Assembly: GCA_030180135.1 (NCBI GenBank)
Contig: CM058236.1
Span: 56,943,728 to 57,007,727 of the forward strand
From: Orychophragmus violaceus
Lineage: Eukaryota > Streptophyta > Magnoliopsida > Brassicales > Brassicaceae
Direction of reading: 5' to 3'
Length of the DNA: 64,000 bases
Within the stretch, counting starts at the first letter, position 1. The number at the start of each line of letters is the position of its first letter. A program made the translations under genes and the position numbers. A model generated the notes under the pieces. That model was not told where the DNA came from. It did not search any database and saw only the letters and a program-made list of their open reading frames with translations. Shown here piece after piece: positions 32,871 to 45,959 of the stretch.

Positions 32871-33628
32871 CTAAATGCAAGGAGATTATGAAGAATGTGT
32901 TGACTGAAGTGCCTTTGATTGATGCTCTCAAGACTACTCCTGTGATGAAGAGATGTCTAAAGGACATGCTTTTTGGTAACATGTCTGATGATGAAGGTGT
33001 ACTGATGATCTCAGAGGTATGTAGTGTTATAATTCAAGTCAGGATTCTTAAGAAACTGAAAGATCCAAGGAGTTTTGTGTTGGATTGTTCTATCTACAGA
33101 GATAGATTTGAGAGTTCATTGTGTGATCTTGGTTCAAGTGTGAACCTTATGCCTTTCTCTGTTGCTAAGAGGCTTAGGATGACAGATTTCATGCCTACTA
33201 GGATCTCATTGGTTCTAGCTGACAGGAATTTTCGGATCCCTGAAGGAGTGTTTGAGGATGTGCCAATAAGGATTGGTAACTGTGTGATTCCTACAGACTT
33301 TGTGGTTCTGCAGTATGGAGAGGAACTAAAGGATCCACTTATCTTGGGTAGATCCTTCTTGGCTACTGCTGGTGCGATGATTGACTGTAAGAAGGGAACA
33401 ATCATTCTGAATGGGGGAGATCTGAAGATGAGTTTTGATATGGATAAGCTGGTGAAGAGACCAACCATCAGCGGACATACCTTTTATGTGGACACACTCA
33501 GTGATTTGGCAGAGGAATTCTTTCAGAGGACACAAGCTGAGGATCCGTTGGAGAGAGCTCTGCTAAGCTCAGTACTGGAATTGGAGCATCTGGAAGACGA
33601 GCACACTATCTGTTATGCTAGATATTAA
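32861..33628 (+). pseudogene. Old Athila protease region
   Basis: A 255-codon open stretch matches residues 505-760 of the intact copy. The protease motif CDLGSSVNLMPFSVAKRL is preserved, as is LGRSFLATAGAMIDC. It stops at 33628. It would cut the Gag-Pol polyprotein if expressed, but the flanking frame is broken. Confidence 0.85.
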
Positions 33629-33659
33629 TGGATTTGACAGAGTATGTCATGCAATTGGA

Positions 33660-34494
33660 TGTGCAGAACGAACAGTTGCATTGATCGACACACAATGAGC
33701 ATTGATCGCCGCACGTCGCGGACTGGGCAGAAGAAAAAGCTCTGAAAATTGAACTGAAATAACTTCCATTTGGGCTAAGGTACGCATTTATTGGACCTAA
33801 TTCGACATATATAGTGATTAATGCTTCTTTAAACAACGCAGAGACTTCTTTACTGCTGAGCAAGCTGCGCAAGTATCGCAAAGCTCTTGGCTATTCTCTT
33901 GATGACATTTCAGGTATCTCTCCAGAGCTGTGCATGCATATGATACATCTTGAGGATGAGACAAAATCGTCAGTTGAGCATCAGAGGAGGCTGAATCCGA
34001 ATCTAAAGGAAGTGGTGAAGAAGGAGATTCTGAAATTTCTGGAATCATTTATCCTATATCTGATAGTGATTGGGTCAGTCCAGTACATGTTGTGCCAAAG
34101 AAATAAAGTGTGACAGTGGTTAAGAACGAGAAGAATGAGCTGATTCCTACAAGGACTGCGACTGGACACATGAAGTGCATTGATTACAGGAAGCTAAATG
34201 CTGCAACTAGTAAAGATCACTTCCATTTGCCTTTTATTGATTAGATGCTGGAGAGGATAGCTAATCATGCCCTATTATTGCTTCCTTCATGGGTATTCTG
34301 GTTTCTTTCATGTTCTCATTCATCCAGAGGATCAAGGAAGACCACTTTCACTTGTTCCCATGGCACTTTTTCATAGCGCAGAATGCCTTTTGGACTCTGT
34401 AGCACCAGCCACCTTCTAGAGATGCATTATGTCGATTTTTACAGATATGATTGAGGATTTCATGGAGGTATTTATGGATGATTTTCAGTCTATA
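33660..34494 (+). pseudogene. Old Athila RT, N-terminal half
   Basis: Matches the RT of the intact copy from LSKLRKYRKALGYSLDDISG onward. Stops include TAA at 33760 and TAG at 34242, both at codons that are CAA or CAG in the intact copy. The frame is also shifted near 34060-34100 and 34340-34400. The sequence is cut at 34494, a few bases after the codons for the catalytic MDD, by solo LTR B. Confidence 0.82.
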
Positions 34495-35143
34495 TGTAAT
34501 ACCCCAATCTCAAAACTTGATAAAATATGATTATTAAATGTAATGGTATTTTTATTACTAATAAATGAATTATCTTACTAAGGAATTCATTAGAATTATT
34601 TTTGGAAATTCTAGTGGATTTTCATTAATAACCGGTTTTTCCGAGAAACCGATAAAATGATTGGGTGAGTTGGAAAACCCTGTAAAGTCAACCAAAAATT
34701 ATGAAATTTTGACCATAGCTCCCTTAAGTTATGTATAATCTATGGTTAAAAGTAATTAGCAATATTTTATCCCTATATTAAGTTATAGTTTTTAGACTAT
34801 TAAGGGGTAATTAATGGTTAAAAATTCAAAATAAAATCATAGGGGCTTGGGCTTGGATCAAGGTGATTAGGCTAAGAAATGAGGTTATTTTGGACCTAAT
34901 TGAAACCCAGTTGTGAGCTTGGGCCACGAAATATTGCAAGGTAGAAGGAGATGCATTGTTTGTGTTATTTGGTACATTGAATCAAAAAATGTGTTGGCAC
35001 CAATCTAAAAGGCTTCTAGAAGAGGGCTACAGGTGTAAGGTGGGTGATGAAATTCAGTGTTTTTGGCCTGATTTTGGTGGGATGTCGTGGAGGAAGATGG
35101 GAAGGAGAGGGGAGACAAATGGAGGGTGGAGATCATCTCACTT

Positions 35144-35170
35144 TTACTATTAAAGGAGGCCTTCCCCTCC
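35144..35170 (+). promoter_or_regulatory. TATA-like box and hairpin in solo LTR B
   Basis: An ACTATTAAA sequence (35146-35154) is followed by GGAGG (35155-35159) and CCTCC (35166-35170), a 5-bp stem with a 6-base loop. Same arrangement as in the two other long-LTR families. Confidence 0.5.
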
Positions 35171-35278
35171 CTCATTCTTCACACCACAACTCACAAGAGT
35201 AAAGAAGAGAGAAAGAAGAGTGGGAGAAGGGAGGAAGAAGAAGAAGCCGGAGGAAGGAGGAAAGAAGGAGAAGCCAGG

Positions 35279-35410
<132 letters not shown>

Positions 35411-36914
35411 AAACGATTAAGAGTTGGGATGGTGACGGAGGAACGAGGAAACATTTCCTGAGCGGAGATTTTCAACGTTCATCCCATGAACCGACCTTCT
35501 CTTCCGTTGTAGGCGGCTTATAGTAAGATCTATTCCGAAGGTTCATGTAGTGAGGCTATCTAATATCGGGGTCAACCACGACAAAGTATTGGTGAGTTGG
35601 GGTTAATTGTTTGACTAATGTGTTATCTCGCAGGTTCCCGACACTAAGTTATGATCCGTGGAGATGACTATGACTAGTGTCGGTTTGATTATTATCTAGT
35701 TATATTACTATGATTATATATGGTTTCTTGATTGGTTGATATTGATGGATATTTTTGTTATGTTATAACACACTTTTGATTGATAAACCAAGTAATGAAT
35801 GAATGATTAAAATATGGAAAACTATTAAGTAATGTGATAACAATATAATGATTGGTTCATGAATGATTGATTGATGAGATTTTGTGTTAATGATTGTTGT
35901 GATGTGATATATTTAACGGTTTGCTTGATGTGTTAGTGACATGGTGTTATAGTGGGCATAACGACTTCCCTACTCGATGGATCTTCGGGAGCGTACCGGT
36001 CGGTTCACGTACTCTCGGGTCGTGTTACTAACATGTGTTAACCTACTGAGTGACGCCGGTAGGTGTGTGGTCCAGAGAATACGGGGTCGCGTCCTAGGGC
36101 CGGACTGCATGAAAGCTTTGGCTATCTAGGGGTAGCCCGAGTCGTCACATATCGATGGACGGAGAACGGTGTCTTACTTGTAGTACTCCGTGTCTATGAG
36201 TGAGAGTCGAGGGATTACTACCGTGGGCCTATATGGTGACGAGACAAGTATTCCGCGGGGATGACGATATTTCCAGGACCCATAGGATGCATATATTTTA
36301 TTTTTTGTTATAGTGCTTCGGCTATTTATTATTGCTTGTATAACTTTCCGTCATTGCTTGTGTTTGGGGTTGGGTTGGGTGGACGGGAAGTTACTTTATT
36401 AGTTGGGTAATCTGAACTCACTGGGTCCATAATAGATCGCTCACCCCTCTCCTTTCTCTTTTTTCAGGTAACCCATAGGAGTAGCAGGTCGCAGGACGTT
36501 AGGCCAGCCAGTATAGTGTCGACGTCTCTTTCGCAACGATAATTTCAAAGTAATGCGTTAATTAATATTTAAATAAATAGTGTTCATGGACCTATTTGCA
36601 TTTCCGCACTTTTCGTAATATTAAATCAATAATATTTTATATTCGTAAGAACATGTTGTTTATATTAGATTAGTTCGGTCTAATATAACTACCAAATTTT
36701 ACTATGGTTGCAAAGCTTTAGTAAAAATTTGGAAAATGTTTAATTGAAAAATTCGGTTTAGTTTGATGATGTAAGTTGTTAAGCCAAGCCAATTTAATCA
36801 AACACGATAAAAATGTAACGGCTCTGGTCCCGACTAAAGAAAACCGGTGATCATGTTCTTGTTTGATTGTTGATCATCGGTTGACTAAGGTCAAAGCAGA
36901 ACAAGGGCGTTACA

Positions 36915-37637
36915 CTATGGTTCTTCATATCATAATTGTTTGGATAATATGTGCAAGGTACTAGATATATGTGAGGAAAATCATACGCCAGCAAAACACT
37001 AAATGATGCGCAGAGAAACTATGCCACTACAGAGAAGGAGTTGTTGACAGTTGTCTTTACCTTTGAGAAATTTCACCCCTATCTGGTCGGATCGAAGATA
37101 ATAGTACATACAGACCATTCAGCTATGAAGTACTTGATGCAGAAAAAGGATGCAAAGCTAAGGCTTTTGAGATGGATTATCCTTCTTCAAGAGTTTGATA
37201 TTGAGGCCAAGGACAAAAAGGGAGTTGAAAATAGAGTTTTTGATCATCTTTCAAGGATCATGGTTGAAGAAGATGTTCCTATTGATGATTTTCTACCTGA
37301 GGAGAACGTCAATTTGATTGAGACAGTGTTTAGAATGGATTTGGACAGAAAATTACAGAACTGTCGAATTGCAGAGAATGTGTCGATCGATGCCACCTTG
37401 GCAACGATCGATACACGTCTCGGGGCTGAGTCGATCGATGTACACCCATGTGTCGATCGACGCAAGGCGATTACGAACCTGGAACCTTACAGGGTTCAAA
37501 TTGGTCACTATAACATGGATCTTTACGCTGTTTCGACCCTCGATCGACCATGGTTTGGTGATATTGTGAATTACCTGGCTGCAAAGACTGAACTAGATGA
37601 TCTCATGGGGTATTCAAAGAAGAAGTTCTTCAGATAA
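36915..37637 (+). pseudogene. Old Athila RT remnant joined to RNase H
   Basis: After solo LTR B, about 80 bp of RT follow (near 36920-36995). The sequence then jumps to RNase H (RNYATTEKELLTVVFTFEKF, HTDHSAMKYLM), so roughly 430 bp of RT are deleted compared with the intact copy. RNase H residues up to FDHLSR are present; the usual VADH is FDH. The linker to integrase (37378-37470) is encoded by TCGATCGATG motifs. The stretch stops at TAA 37635-37637. Confidence 0.83.
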
Positions 37638-37675
37638 CTAAGAAGGTTTTATTGGGATGAGCCTTATCTATTCGG

Positions 37676-38710
37676 ATGGTATTTACAGGAGATGCATTGC
37701 AGAATCAAAGGTTCCAGACGTTCTATTTCATTGCCATGGATCAGATTATGCTGGACATTGCTACTTTCAAGACAGTGTCTAAAGTTTTACAAGAAGGCTT
37801 CTGGTGGCCTACTATGTTCAGAGATGCTCATTTGTCTGTCTCTCAGTGCGATGTCTGTCAGAGGAGAGGGAAAACCAGTAAGAAGCATGAGATGCCACAG
37901 AATTTCAATCTTGATGTTGAGGTTTTCGATTGCTGTGGCATTGATTTCATGGGTCTTTTTCCCTCATCTCATGGGAATAAGTTCATATTGGTTGTTGTGG
38001 ATTATGTGTCTAAGTGGGTGGAAGAAATAGCTAGTTCAACCAATGACTCTTCGGTGGTTCTTAAGCTATTTAAGATCATAATATTCCCTAGATTTGGAGT
38101 GTCGCGGATTGTGATAAGTGATGGAGGATCTCACTTTATCAAAAAGGTCTTTGAAAAGATGCTACAGAAGTACGGTGTTCATCATCGTGTGGCTACTCCT
38201 TATCACCCTCAGACTAGTGGGCAAGTGGAGGTCTCTAACAGACATATTAAGGAGATCTTGAAGAAGACTGTTGGGAAAACAAGAAAGGATTGGTCTACAA
38301 AACGGGATGATGAGTTATGGGCCTATAGGACTGCGTTTAAGACGCCACTTGGGACTACACCGTTTCATATTCTCAATGGGAAAGCATGCCACCTTGCAGT
38401 TGGGCTTGAGCATAAGGCAGCATGGGTTGTGAAGCAGATGAACATTGATCTTAGGTCTACTGCAGAGAGGACATTGGTGCAGCTGAATGAGTTGGATGAG
38501 ATTAGGCATCATGCCTATGAAAATTCGAAGTTATACAAGGAAAGGACTAAGGCATATCATGACAAAAATATTGTCTCTAGACACTTTGGGCGAAATGATC
38601 AGGTACTTTTGTATAACTCTCGTTTGCAATTGTTTCCAGGTAAGTTGCGCTCTAGATGGCAAGGTCCTTTCACGATAAAGGAAGTACGTACATGTTGTTG
38701 TCCTTATTAG
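37676..38710 (+). pseudogene. Old Athila integrase
   Basis: A 344-codon frame contains part of the zinc finger (QCDVCQRRGK), the DDE core (GIDFMG, ISDGGSHF, QVEVSNRH) and the C-terminal part (SRWQGPFTIKEV). It reads straight through the place where the 17149 element has a one-base deletion. The end is frameshifted near 38690, and a TGA at 38760 stands where the intact copy has TGG. The first zinc-finger histidine region is damaged. Confidence 0.87.
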
Positions 38711-39148
38711 CTCAGAAGGAAAGGAATCCCGTGTCAATGGACATAGGGTGAAGCATTATTGAGCTAAGGCTGAGATTCCAAGAGGTCAGATCTGCCTCTG
38801 GCTGATGCACCCTCTGCCTAATCTCCTTCTGGTCAAGTTAATGACGTTAAATAAGCGCTGAGTAGGAGACAACCCAATGGTAAGTCTGTACATATTGATT
38901 TTGGTGTTTTTGATTCGATTTTACTTGGTGTTTTCGTCTTTGGTATTTTTGTCGTACAGATCTAAGTCTTCTCTGGAAATCGCCTTGCGTCGATTGACAC
39001 AGACCTGTGTGTCGATCGATGCAGGTCTGTTGCGGTCCGAGTAGCGGTTGAAGTCAAACAACGAGGAAGAAAGGAGAACAAAGTGTGTCGATCGTTTCGG
39101 TCATGTGCGACGATCGACGCACTCGGTCCAATCAAGAAGAAGTCATAA
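38711..39148 (+). other. Post-pol spacer of old Athila
   Basis: Contains the decayed counterpart of the conserved hairpin (38860-38877, stem broken) and two TCGATCGATG-type clusters (38985-39025 and 39083-39125). No gene. Confidence 0.65.
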
Positions 39149-40635
39149 GATGCCTCCACGAAAGCGCAAGAACGTTCCTGATGACACCTATGCCTGCTAA
39201 CTGGCTCTCACGCGCTTCATCGCTTCTTGCGCCTATTCAGCCTGTTCCTGGAGCAGTGCAATATTCTTGGCCTAAAGGAGAGAAAGATAAGATTCTTATG
39301 CTGAGACAGTGGGCGATTGATCATAAGACCGAGACGGAGAGTGACGATTGCACCGAGAGAGAGATATATGAGCATTGGGACGAGTACAATACACTGTTCT
39401 ACAATGCCTGGCTTGACATGAATATCAAGCCTACACGATTTTTGCACTACATGACTTATCAGATGATGGATATCACAGAGGATGTGTAGAGGCTGGTATG
39501 GGAAATAGGCTTGGGAACAATGCCTATGTGGAGCTATGAGCTATATCCAGACTTGGTAAGATAGATGTTGTCTACCTGCAGAGTGTACTACACAGATGAA
39601 AGGCGAAAGAGAGCAGCTGAAGGGACATTTACCTTCTTGTGTATGGGTGTCAGGTACCGCATTTCGATTCTAAATCACTGCCACATCTACGGGTTCAGTC
39701 TGGAGCCTATTCGCGGAGATCTCACTGCTGAGTGGGCAGACTCACAAGTTCAGTTCTTCTGATCTCATTTTGGAAAGGAGCGCTATCACTTGCGAACCTC
39801 TAAGCAGACAGTTATACGACATCCGGTCATGAGGTATGTCGTGCGTATTTGGGGGTACACACTGTTGTGCAAGTATGAAACGAACAAGATGAGGAAGCAG
39901 GAGATGATGTTACTGTACACTAGGATTCACCAATTGTTCGAGGACACTCCTTTGACTGACCCTGCGCCTGGTTTGAATATGGAAGCACTTTTCGCGGATC
40001 ACCTCTGTGATTTGAAGACTAAGGCCTTTGCAGGAAAGAAGATTGAGACGGTGGGCAGCCTGCTTACTCGTATCTTCCAGCACTTTAGGTTCCTATGGAG
40101 GGGAGAGAGTGTGTGACAAGGAGGTTATGGATGGATGATACTCACTTGAGAAGTGCTACTTGGATGAAGGATGGGAACCTTTGGGTTTTCCATGATACAA
40201 ATTTACGCAGCTTCCGTTAGGTGAGCTCACGAAGGTTGAGACGCTTCTGAATTTGAGCTTTGAGCCTGACAAGAACCTTTTGTGCCGAGTGCCTACTACC
40301 GCTCACCCTCTCGGTGCTTCTACTTCTAGAGCTTCTACCTCTATTGCACCTCCTCCTGTGCATGCCCCTGCTGAAGGAGATGACGATTTTGTGCCTATTC
40401 CATATCCTCCTCCACCTATGGATCCTGCTGAGTGTTTCAGGGAGTCTTCCAGTCTATGCTGAATGACAGAGTGAAGGGTCTTTGGGAGATGATAGCTAGC
40501 TACTCTTGCAGACGTCAGCCTAGAGTGCATGTTCATGTACCTGCTCCACGACGCAGACGTTCTCCTAATCCTGAGACTAGCGGTTCTGATCCTTATATCG
40601 GACTTCATGATGAGGCTGAGAGTGATGAGATTTGA
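39149..40635 (+). pseudogene. ATHILA ORF-1 family gene in env position, decayed
   Basis: Starts near 39149 with MPPRKRKN and continues in pieces: 39240-39489 (WAIDHKTE...HWDEYNTLFYNAWLD), 39565-39762 (RVYYTDERRKRAAEGTFTFLCMGVRYRI) and 39790-40116 (VIRHPVMRYVVRIWGYTLLCKYE), then a proline-rich part and a C-terminal stretch to about 40635. I recognise these phrases as the plant ATHILA ORF-1 family, which sits after pol in Athila elements. Its function is unknown; it has sometimes been compared with envelope genes because of its position, but I see no clear signal peptide or membrane segments. At least four stops break it. Confidence 0.65.
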
Positions 40636-41835
40636 TTCAGGTTCCTATTTCCATGACTTTGGTTTTATACTTTTTCTCTCTTTCTTTTTATATGTTAGTC
40701 CTTCTACTTTGGAACTGATGTAATTGCTTTATATGACTATCTGGTTGCTTTTATTTTGCGTTGTCTTTGGTTATGGTAACTTACAGGTTGAGTTTTTGTT
40801 ATTGTTCAAGGAACTAGTGATGTCTCCAAAAATGCACAGAACATATACGCAGTGTATCGATCGATGCGGTCATGTGTGTCGATCGATGCACCCTTCCCAA
40901 AACATGCGTCGACCGTTGCACATATGCGTCGGTCGACGCGGTTGCGAGAGAGGTAAGAAATCGCCAAAACATAACTACATTCAGTCCTTTTTCCTCTTTT
41001 ACCAAACCTAAACTTTTATTCCACTAGGGACAGTGTGTTTCAAGTGTGAGGAGGTGGTACTGACATAATCTTTTTCTTTTGTTAGAGTAAGTTGAATCTT
41101 TTTTAGTGAGTCAAAACAGTTTAGTAAGAAATTATGACTTTTTGAGGAGCTAACTACACTTGCAAGAACCTAAGTGACCATTGGATGAGTTGCAGATTAT
41201 CTCTGACTATTAGAAAACCAATGCAGACCAGCCTACTGAGGACACCCATATCACTTCAGGTATTCAGAGAATCCATTACTGACTTCACCCTTAACTTGAC
41301 TTAATTTTTCTCACCTAGGGGCTTGGTATACTTTGAGTCAAATTCCTCTGTTAGTTCTGACACAGCTTGTAAACTTGTCTAAGTATTGTTCCCTTCTCCC
41401 CTGCCTTAAAGTAAAAAAAAAAAAGATAAATTGCGGATAAGCTAGTAGCTTCGAAGTGATCAGAGGAGTGGTACAGATCCCTATTACCTCATGTGCTTCA
41501 TGGAATGTGTCCAAAGTACATCCCAATGCGGGAAGAGCACTGCTAAAAAAAAAAAAAATGATACCCAATGGGAAAAATCAGTTGCTAAGGAAGGAAAAGG
41601 AGAAAAAAGTAACCAGACAATGATAGTATGGTAGTAAGATGCTTATAAGAGTAAGAGTCTATGTGCTCATTGATTGATATTCCCTAGGTGAGACCGCACT
41701 TATTAGATTATAGAAGTCAGTATGGTGAATTTGAATGATTTGAATGTGATTGTGGAGTTTACTTAGGACAGTTGCTAAGTGTGGGGGAAGTATATGTTGG
41801 TCTTGATGTCTGCAGGTTCATTTTTCATGTGGATT
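40636..41835 (+). other. 3' untranslated region of old Athila
   Basis: No gene. A motif cluster at 40850-40945 has four copies of the TCGATCGATGC, TCGACCGTTGC and GTCGGTCGACGC kind. The block 41030-41800 matches the 3' region of the other Athila elements. The tract AAGTGTGGGGGAAG near 41774 is kept, but the last 150 bp before the LTR, with the true polypurine tract, are lost. Confidence 0.7.
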
Positions 41836-42992
41836 TGATATATCATGGTTTCTAGGTGTTTTAAGCCATGATATATGTATATATTTGAGTCTTTTGTAGT
41901 GTCTTTCGAGTCATTTCAGGTGTTTTATAGGTTTACATACGTTTGGACGACTTTGGAAGATTTTGGAGCTTTTTGGGAAAAGATTGTAGCTGGAGCCGTG
42001 ATGAGAGAATCAGAGTATGTATGATCGACCTGGGCGTCGACCGATGCACACATACATCGATCGATGCAGCGCCCAAATCGTGAAACTGCCAGAGAATTAA
42101 TGAAGTTTTGAAGATGTGCAATTTTGACCCAAAAGTTCCTGTATTTACAAAGAAGACCCAAGATGTGTTATACTTTGTATTAGGTTTTTTGTTGTTTCAT
42201 TCTAGTTACACATTCATACTTTTGGTCAGAGAGAGTTTAGAAGCTTTGGGGCTGATCCTTACCTTGTATTGCTTTTGGAGAAGATTTTGAACCCCTTTTC
42301 TATTCTCTACTCTTCTTTAATGTAATCTATTCAAATTATGTTGTATGTTTCATTCAATATGTCTGAGTAGATTCATTGTTAGGTTTAGGAATTCTCATAG
42401 GGTTTTCATGGCATGTTAGATTGATTTAATCAGTTAAGGATTCATAACATGTTAGTTCTTCTACATGAATCGTTCTTACAGCTAGTTTCTAACCTGATCA
42501 ATTGGAATCTAGATCTTAGGTTTTAAATTGACACGAAAGTGTAATTTGGAATCTCATCTATTTCGGTTGAGAAAATTAGCTATTTGCAAAGAAATTTGGT
42601 TTAACTAATATGTGATCAAATCGAACATGTATTTAAGGCTAGTTTAATATGTTAGGAATTGCCAAGAAATTTGGATTTCTAGGGTTTAGACTTAGTAAAT
42701 TTTCGCAGTGAAAGTTGGCTAATTTTACATATGTGTTTGAGTTCTAGAACGGTACTTAATTCGATCCTTACTGATTGTTAATCTGCATGATCTGATTTTC
42801 TGAGAACACACCATCTGCTCATTTGTTTACTGCTTTTTATTTTTTTGCTTTTTGATTAATTGCTGTTTAGCTTAACTCAACGCTTGATAGTCTATCGTAA
42901 GAACTCTTGAGTCTATCTGGTTCGACCCCTATATATTACATTTGTTTGTGCACTTGCAGTGTAACTTAGGAAATTAAACTCTGAGCATATCA
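41836..42992 (+). repeat. 3' LTR of old Athila
   Basis: 1157 bp, TGATATATCATGG to GAGCATATCA, followed by CTCGT, the partner of ATCGT at 29592-29596, and then by the continuation of solo LTR A. Confidence 0.92.
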
Positions 42993-43364
42993 CTCGTGGA
43001 TCCCTAAGAACTACACTCATTGGTTAATCCAAATTACTCACCCGTCTCTATTTTACAGGTAATCCCGAAGAGTTGCAGGAATCGAAGATCGAGTGCGGTA
43101 CAATGTTTTTGAGAAACAATATTCTTTTTTAGTTCATTTCGTTGTTTAAGACTTTAAGTTGTTCTACAGATTTTTTAAAAGGATTTTAGATGTTCTTGTA
43201 AAACGTTTGAGGTTAGATTTAATAAAGTAAATATTTTATGGGATTAAGATTGTGGTTATATGGATTGTGATTGTGTTTATGAGGTTGTAAACGTTTGATG
43301 TGGAAATTAAAAAACAAAAAAAAACAAATTGATCAGAATCTTCCGGAACGGGTGTTACACAAGC

Positions 43365-44666
43365 TCTCTTATATATAATCAACCAAGAATGTTGGAGGAG
43401 CTACTGATGGATTGGAAAGAATCTTCTGTGATCCATTTGTTCTTACCTTTTATTTATTAATTTATTGAGCAGAAGCCTCTAAGCACACTGAGTCTTTACA
43501 AAATAATGTCACTTTAGCGGCAAATGATTTGGTGAAATAAGACAACAAAAGTGGGCCAGAACGTGACGAAACCCATCCACGAAGCACAGCGAAACAGCCC
43601 AACCGTGTGCAACGGTCATCTTCACACCGAGGCAAAACAGAGCATGTGCAGAAAGAGGAATGGAAAATGTGTGACTGGTCGTACAGATAAATCAAATTGA
43701 AATGATGAACAGATTGTATATTATTGGGATCACTCTTTAATGGTTAACGTATGACAGTTTTCATTCGATTAAGTAAAATCTAATGGACATGAAAGGAACA
43801 TTAATGTAATCCTCTTTAAAACCTAAGCAAACCGATAAGAGATCATCAAACCAGTTCATCTGAAGTTAGGCAATGATTCTGCAATTGTTTTTATTTTTCT
43901 ATTTAATTATTGCTCAATAATAGGCAAGTGCATCACATTGAAAGATGTAGAAACGTGATCCCAAAAAACGTGTGTCTTGTTTTGAATTCTTTTATTGTTC
44001 TAATATCTTTTGATAGAGATCATAAGCTTAACACTTTGTTTAATATATTTTTGCATGTTTCCGTATATATTCAGTAACGGACCTTTTTCTAGAGAAAGAC
44101 TTGAGCAATCTTAAACAATCTGTGACCATTAAAATTTAAATAGGCCTGGGAACTTCTTCAGGATCATAACTTTCTCCAGCTTGAATGTTACTGAGACAAG
44201 AAGGCCTCCTAGAAAAGACGATTGACCATGCCTAATACATTTTCCTTAATTACTTAGTAAAGTTTAGCTCAGGTTGTTTGCTGCCGAACAAAGCAACAAT
44301 CCTCAACAGATTTCCCTAGGCTACATAACAGTTGACTTGCACTACACTTCACTTACAAGTTACAAGTTACAAAAAATGCCCCAGATAAAATATTCTATTA
44401 GTGTTCACTGAAAAATACCTGAAGGTGATTCATCTCTTGTATGGCTCAACTTTCTTTCCAAGGCATAAGAGACAGACATGACGTATCTTAATATCCAGCA
44501 ATCTATAGCCATGAAAGCTTGCTCTATGCATCTGATACAGATCGAGTATAAGAAGTTCTAGTTTTTTATATTGTTTTGGAAAGAAAACATACTTTTTATA
44601 AAACCCTTTTGCAAATTTGAAAATTTTTGTCAAACACGACCGTGTGATACCAAGAACAAAACAGCC
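43365..44666. other. Unassigned region between nests
   Basis: No repeat boundary and no gene I can support. A minus-strand frame at 44430-44672 (80 codons) starts with an ATG that overlaps the left copy of the LINE target duplication, but has no family I recognise. This may be the least repetitive stretch in the window. Confidence 0.4.
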
Positions 44667-44676
44667 AGACATGGCT

Positions 44677-44921
44677 CTTTTTTTTTGAAAAAAGGCTTAC
44701 TATTGATTGCATAAGAAAGAAAAAATACAAGCCATAAAGCCTTAGTAGTTTTGGGCTAGGCCCATAATCTTCACAAACCCAAGAAACACTTAATTAGAAC
44801 CCATTAAAGAACCCAATTTTTTGTCGCCAATTAAGAAAAGGGAAAATAGTTGGGAGACGACTGGTGAACCCATGGCAGAGAGAAGTTATGAGGAGCGGAT
44901 GAATCGAGGAAGAGACCAGGT
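44677..44921 (-). other. LINE 3' untranslated region and poly(A) tail
   Basis: On the minus strand, after the ORF2 stop near 44922, the sequence ends CCTTTTTTCAAAAAAAAAG at the target duplication. The tail is short, about nine A. Confidence 0.8.
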
Positions 44922-45959
44922 TTATGGCTGGGAGAACCATAGTTGAAGCATGTCTGAAGAGCGCCTTGGATTGTCGTCACGGTAGCTCGAGCAGCGGTTA
45001 CGAATCGTTGCATCAATCCAGGTTAAGATCGAAGAAGCAGATCTAAAAGTTTGATTATGAAGCCTGGAGTTCCTTTCCTGCCAGATGGAGTAGATAACAC
45101 ACTGCCAAACTAACACCACCAAGCGCCTTTGATTCGAAGAAATTGGTAGCTGTATCAGGAAGTTAAGAGATTGGGTCCACGGTCTAGGAGAGATCAAGTT
45201 ACATCGCCGAATACAATGATCGAAGATGGACCAGCTGAAAGGGCAGTCAAAGAAAAGATGATCTCGCGATTCTGGATAGCCATTACAGAGCAAGCAGACA
45301 GGATCAACCTGCAATCCCCAGGAGGCGATTCTATCTTTGGTTGGAGATCTATTAAGGACAAAAAGCCAGACAAGGAAGCTATGCTTAGGTATGCCTCCTT
45401 TATTCCAAACAATTGACTTCCAAGGCACAATTGGCTCGTGACGTTTGATAGAAGAATAGACCTGCCCGTGTGATATTTAGACCAAAGCTTTTCTTCAAAT
45501 ATCCACTCATAATAGTCCTCTGTTTCCGTCAAAGTGATTGTTGAGATGTAAGACTGAATAAGAACCTGAGAGTCTGATCTTGCTGGTTGAAGTGACCAGT
45601 TTCCAGAGATATATAAGTCTGAAATAGTCGCTGATTGTCTTATTCCCATTCTACCCATAGGCAGATAATCTTGCAAACAACCATATGGTGACCAATTATC
45701 CGTCCAAAACCTTGCTTTCTTTCCATTTCCCAGCCTTATCTTGATCCAGTTGTAAGCTAGATGCCTTATCTTCAGAAGTTTGTTAACCAACCATGAGTTT
45801 CTTTGCTTTGTTTTTGAAGTCCAGAAATTGCTCAAAGACCCAGCAAGAACTTCCTTAGTGTACCACGCCACCCATAAGGAACCAGAGTTACAAAAGAGCA
45901 ACCAAATCAACTTCAGGAGACACGCAGTGTTCCAAGAGATCAAGTCTCTACATGCTAAG
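44922..45959 (-). pseudogene. LINE ORF2, C-terminal part with zinc-binding RT region
   Basis: The part next to the nested insertion reads DLISWNTACLLKLIWLL, a typical post-RT segment of plant LINEs, then ARFWTDNWSP. After a frameshift near 45400-45430 the second frame (to 44922) gives PKHSFLVWLFVLNRSPTKDRIASWG and CLLCNGYPESRDHLFFDCPFS, the C-x2-C...H...C zinc-binding region found at the end of plant LINE proteins. Confidence 0.87.

Noticed and set aside
39149..40635. Calling the env-position gene a true envelope protein
   Set aside because: I see no signal peptide, membrane anchor or cleavage site; only the ATHILA ORF-1 phrases support an identity.
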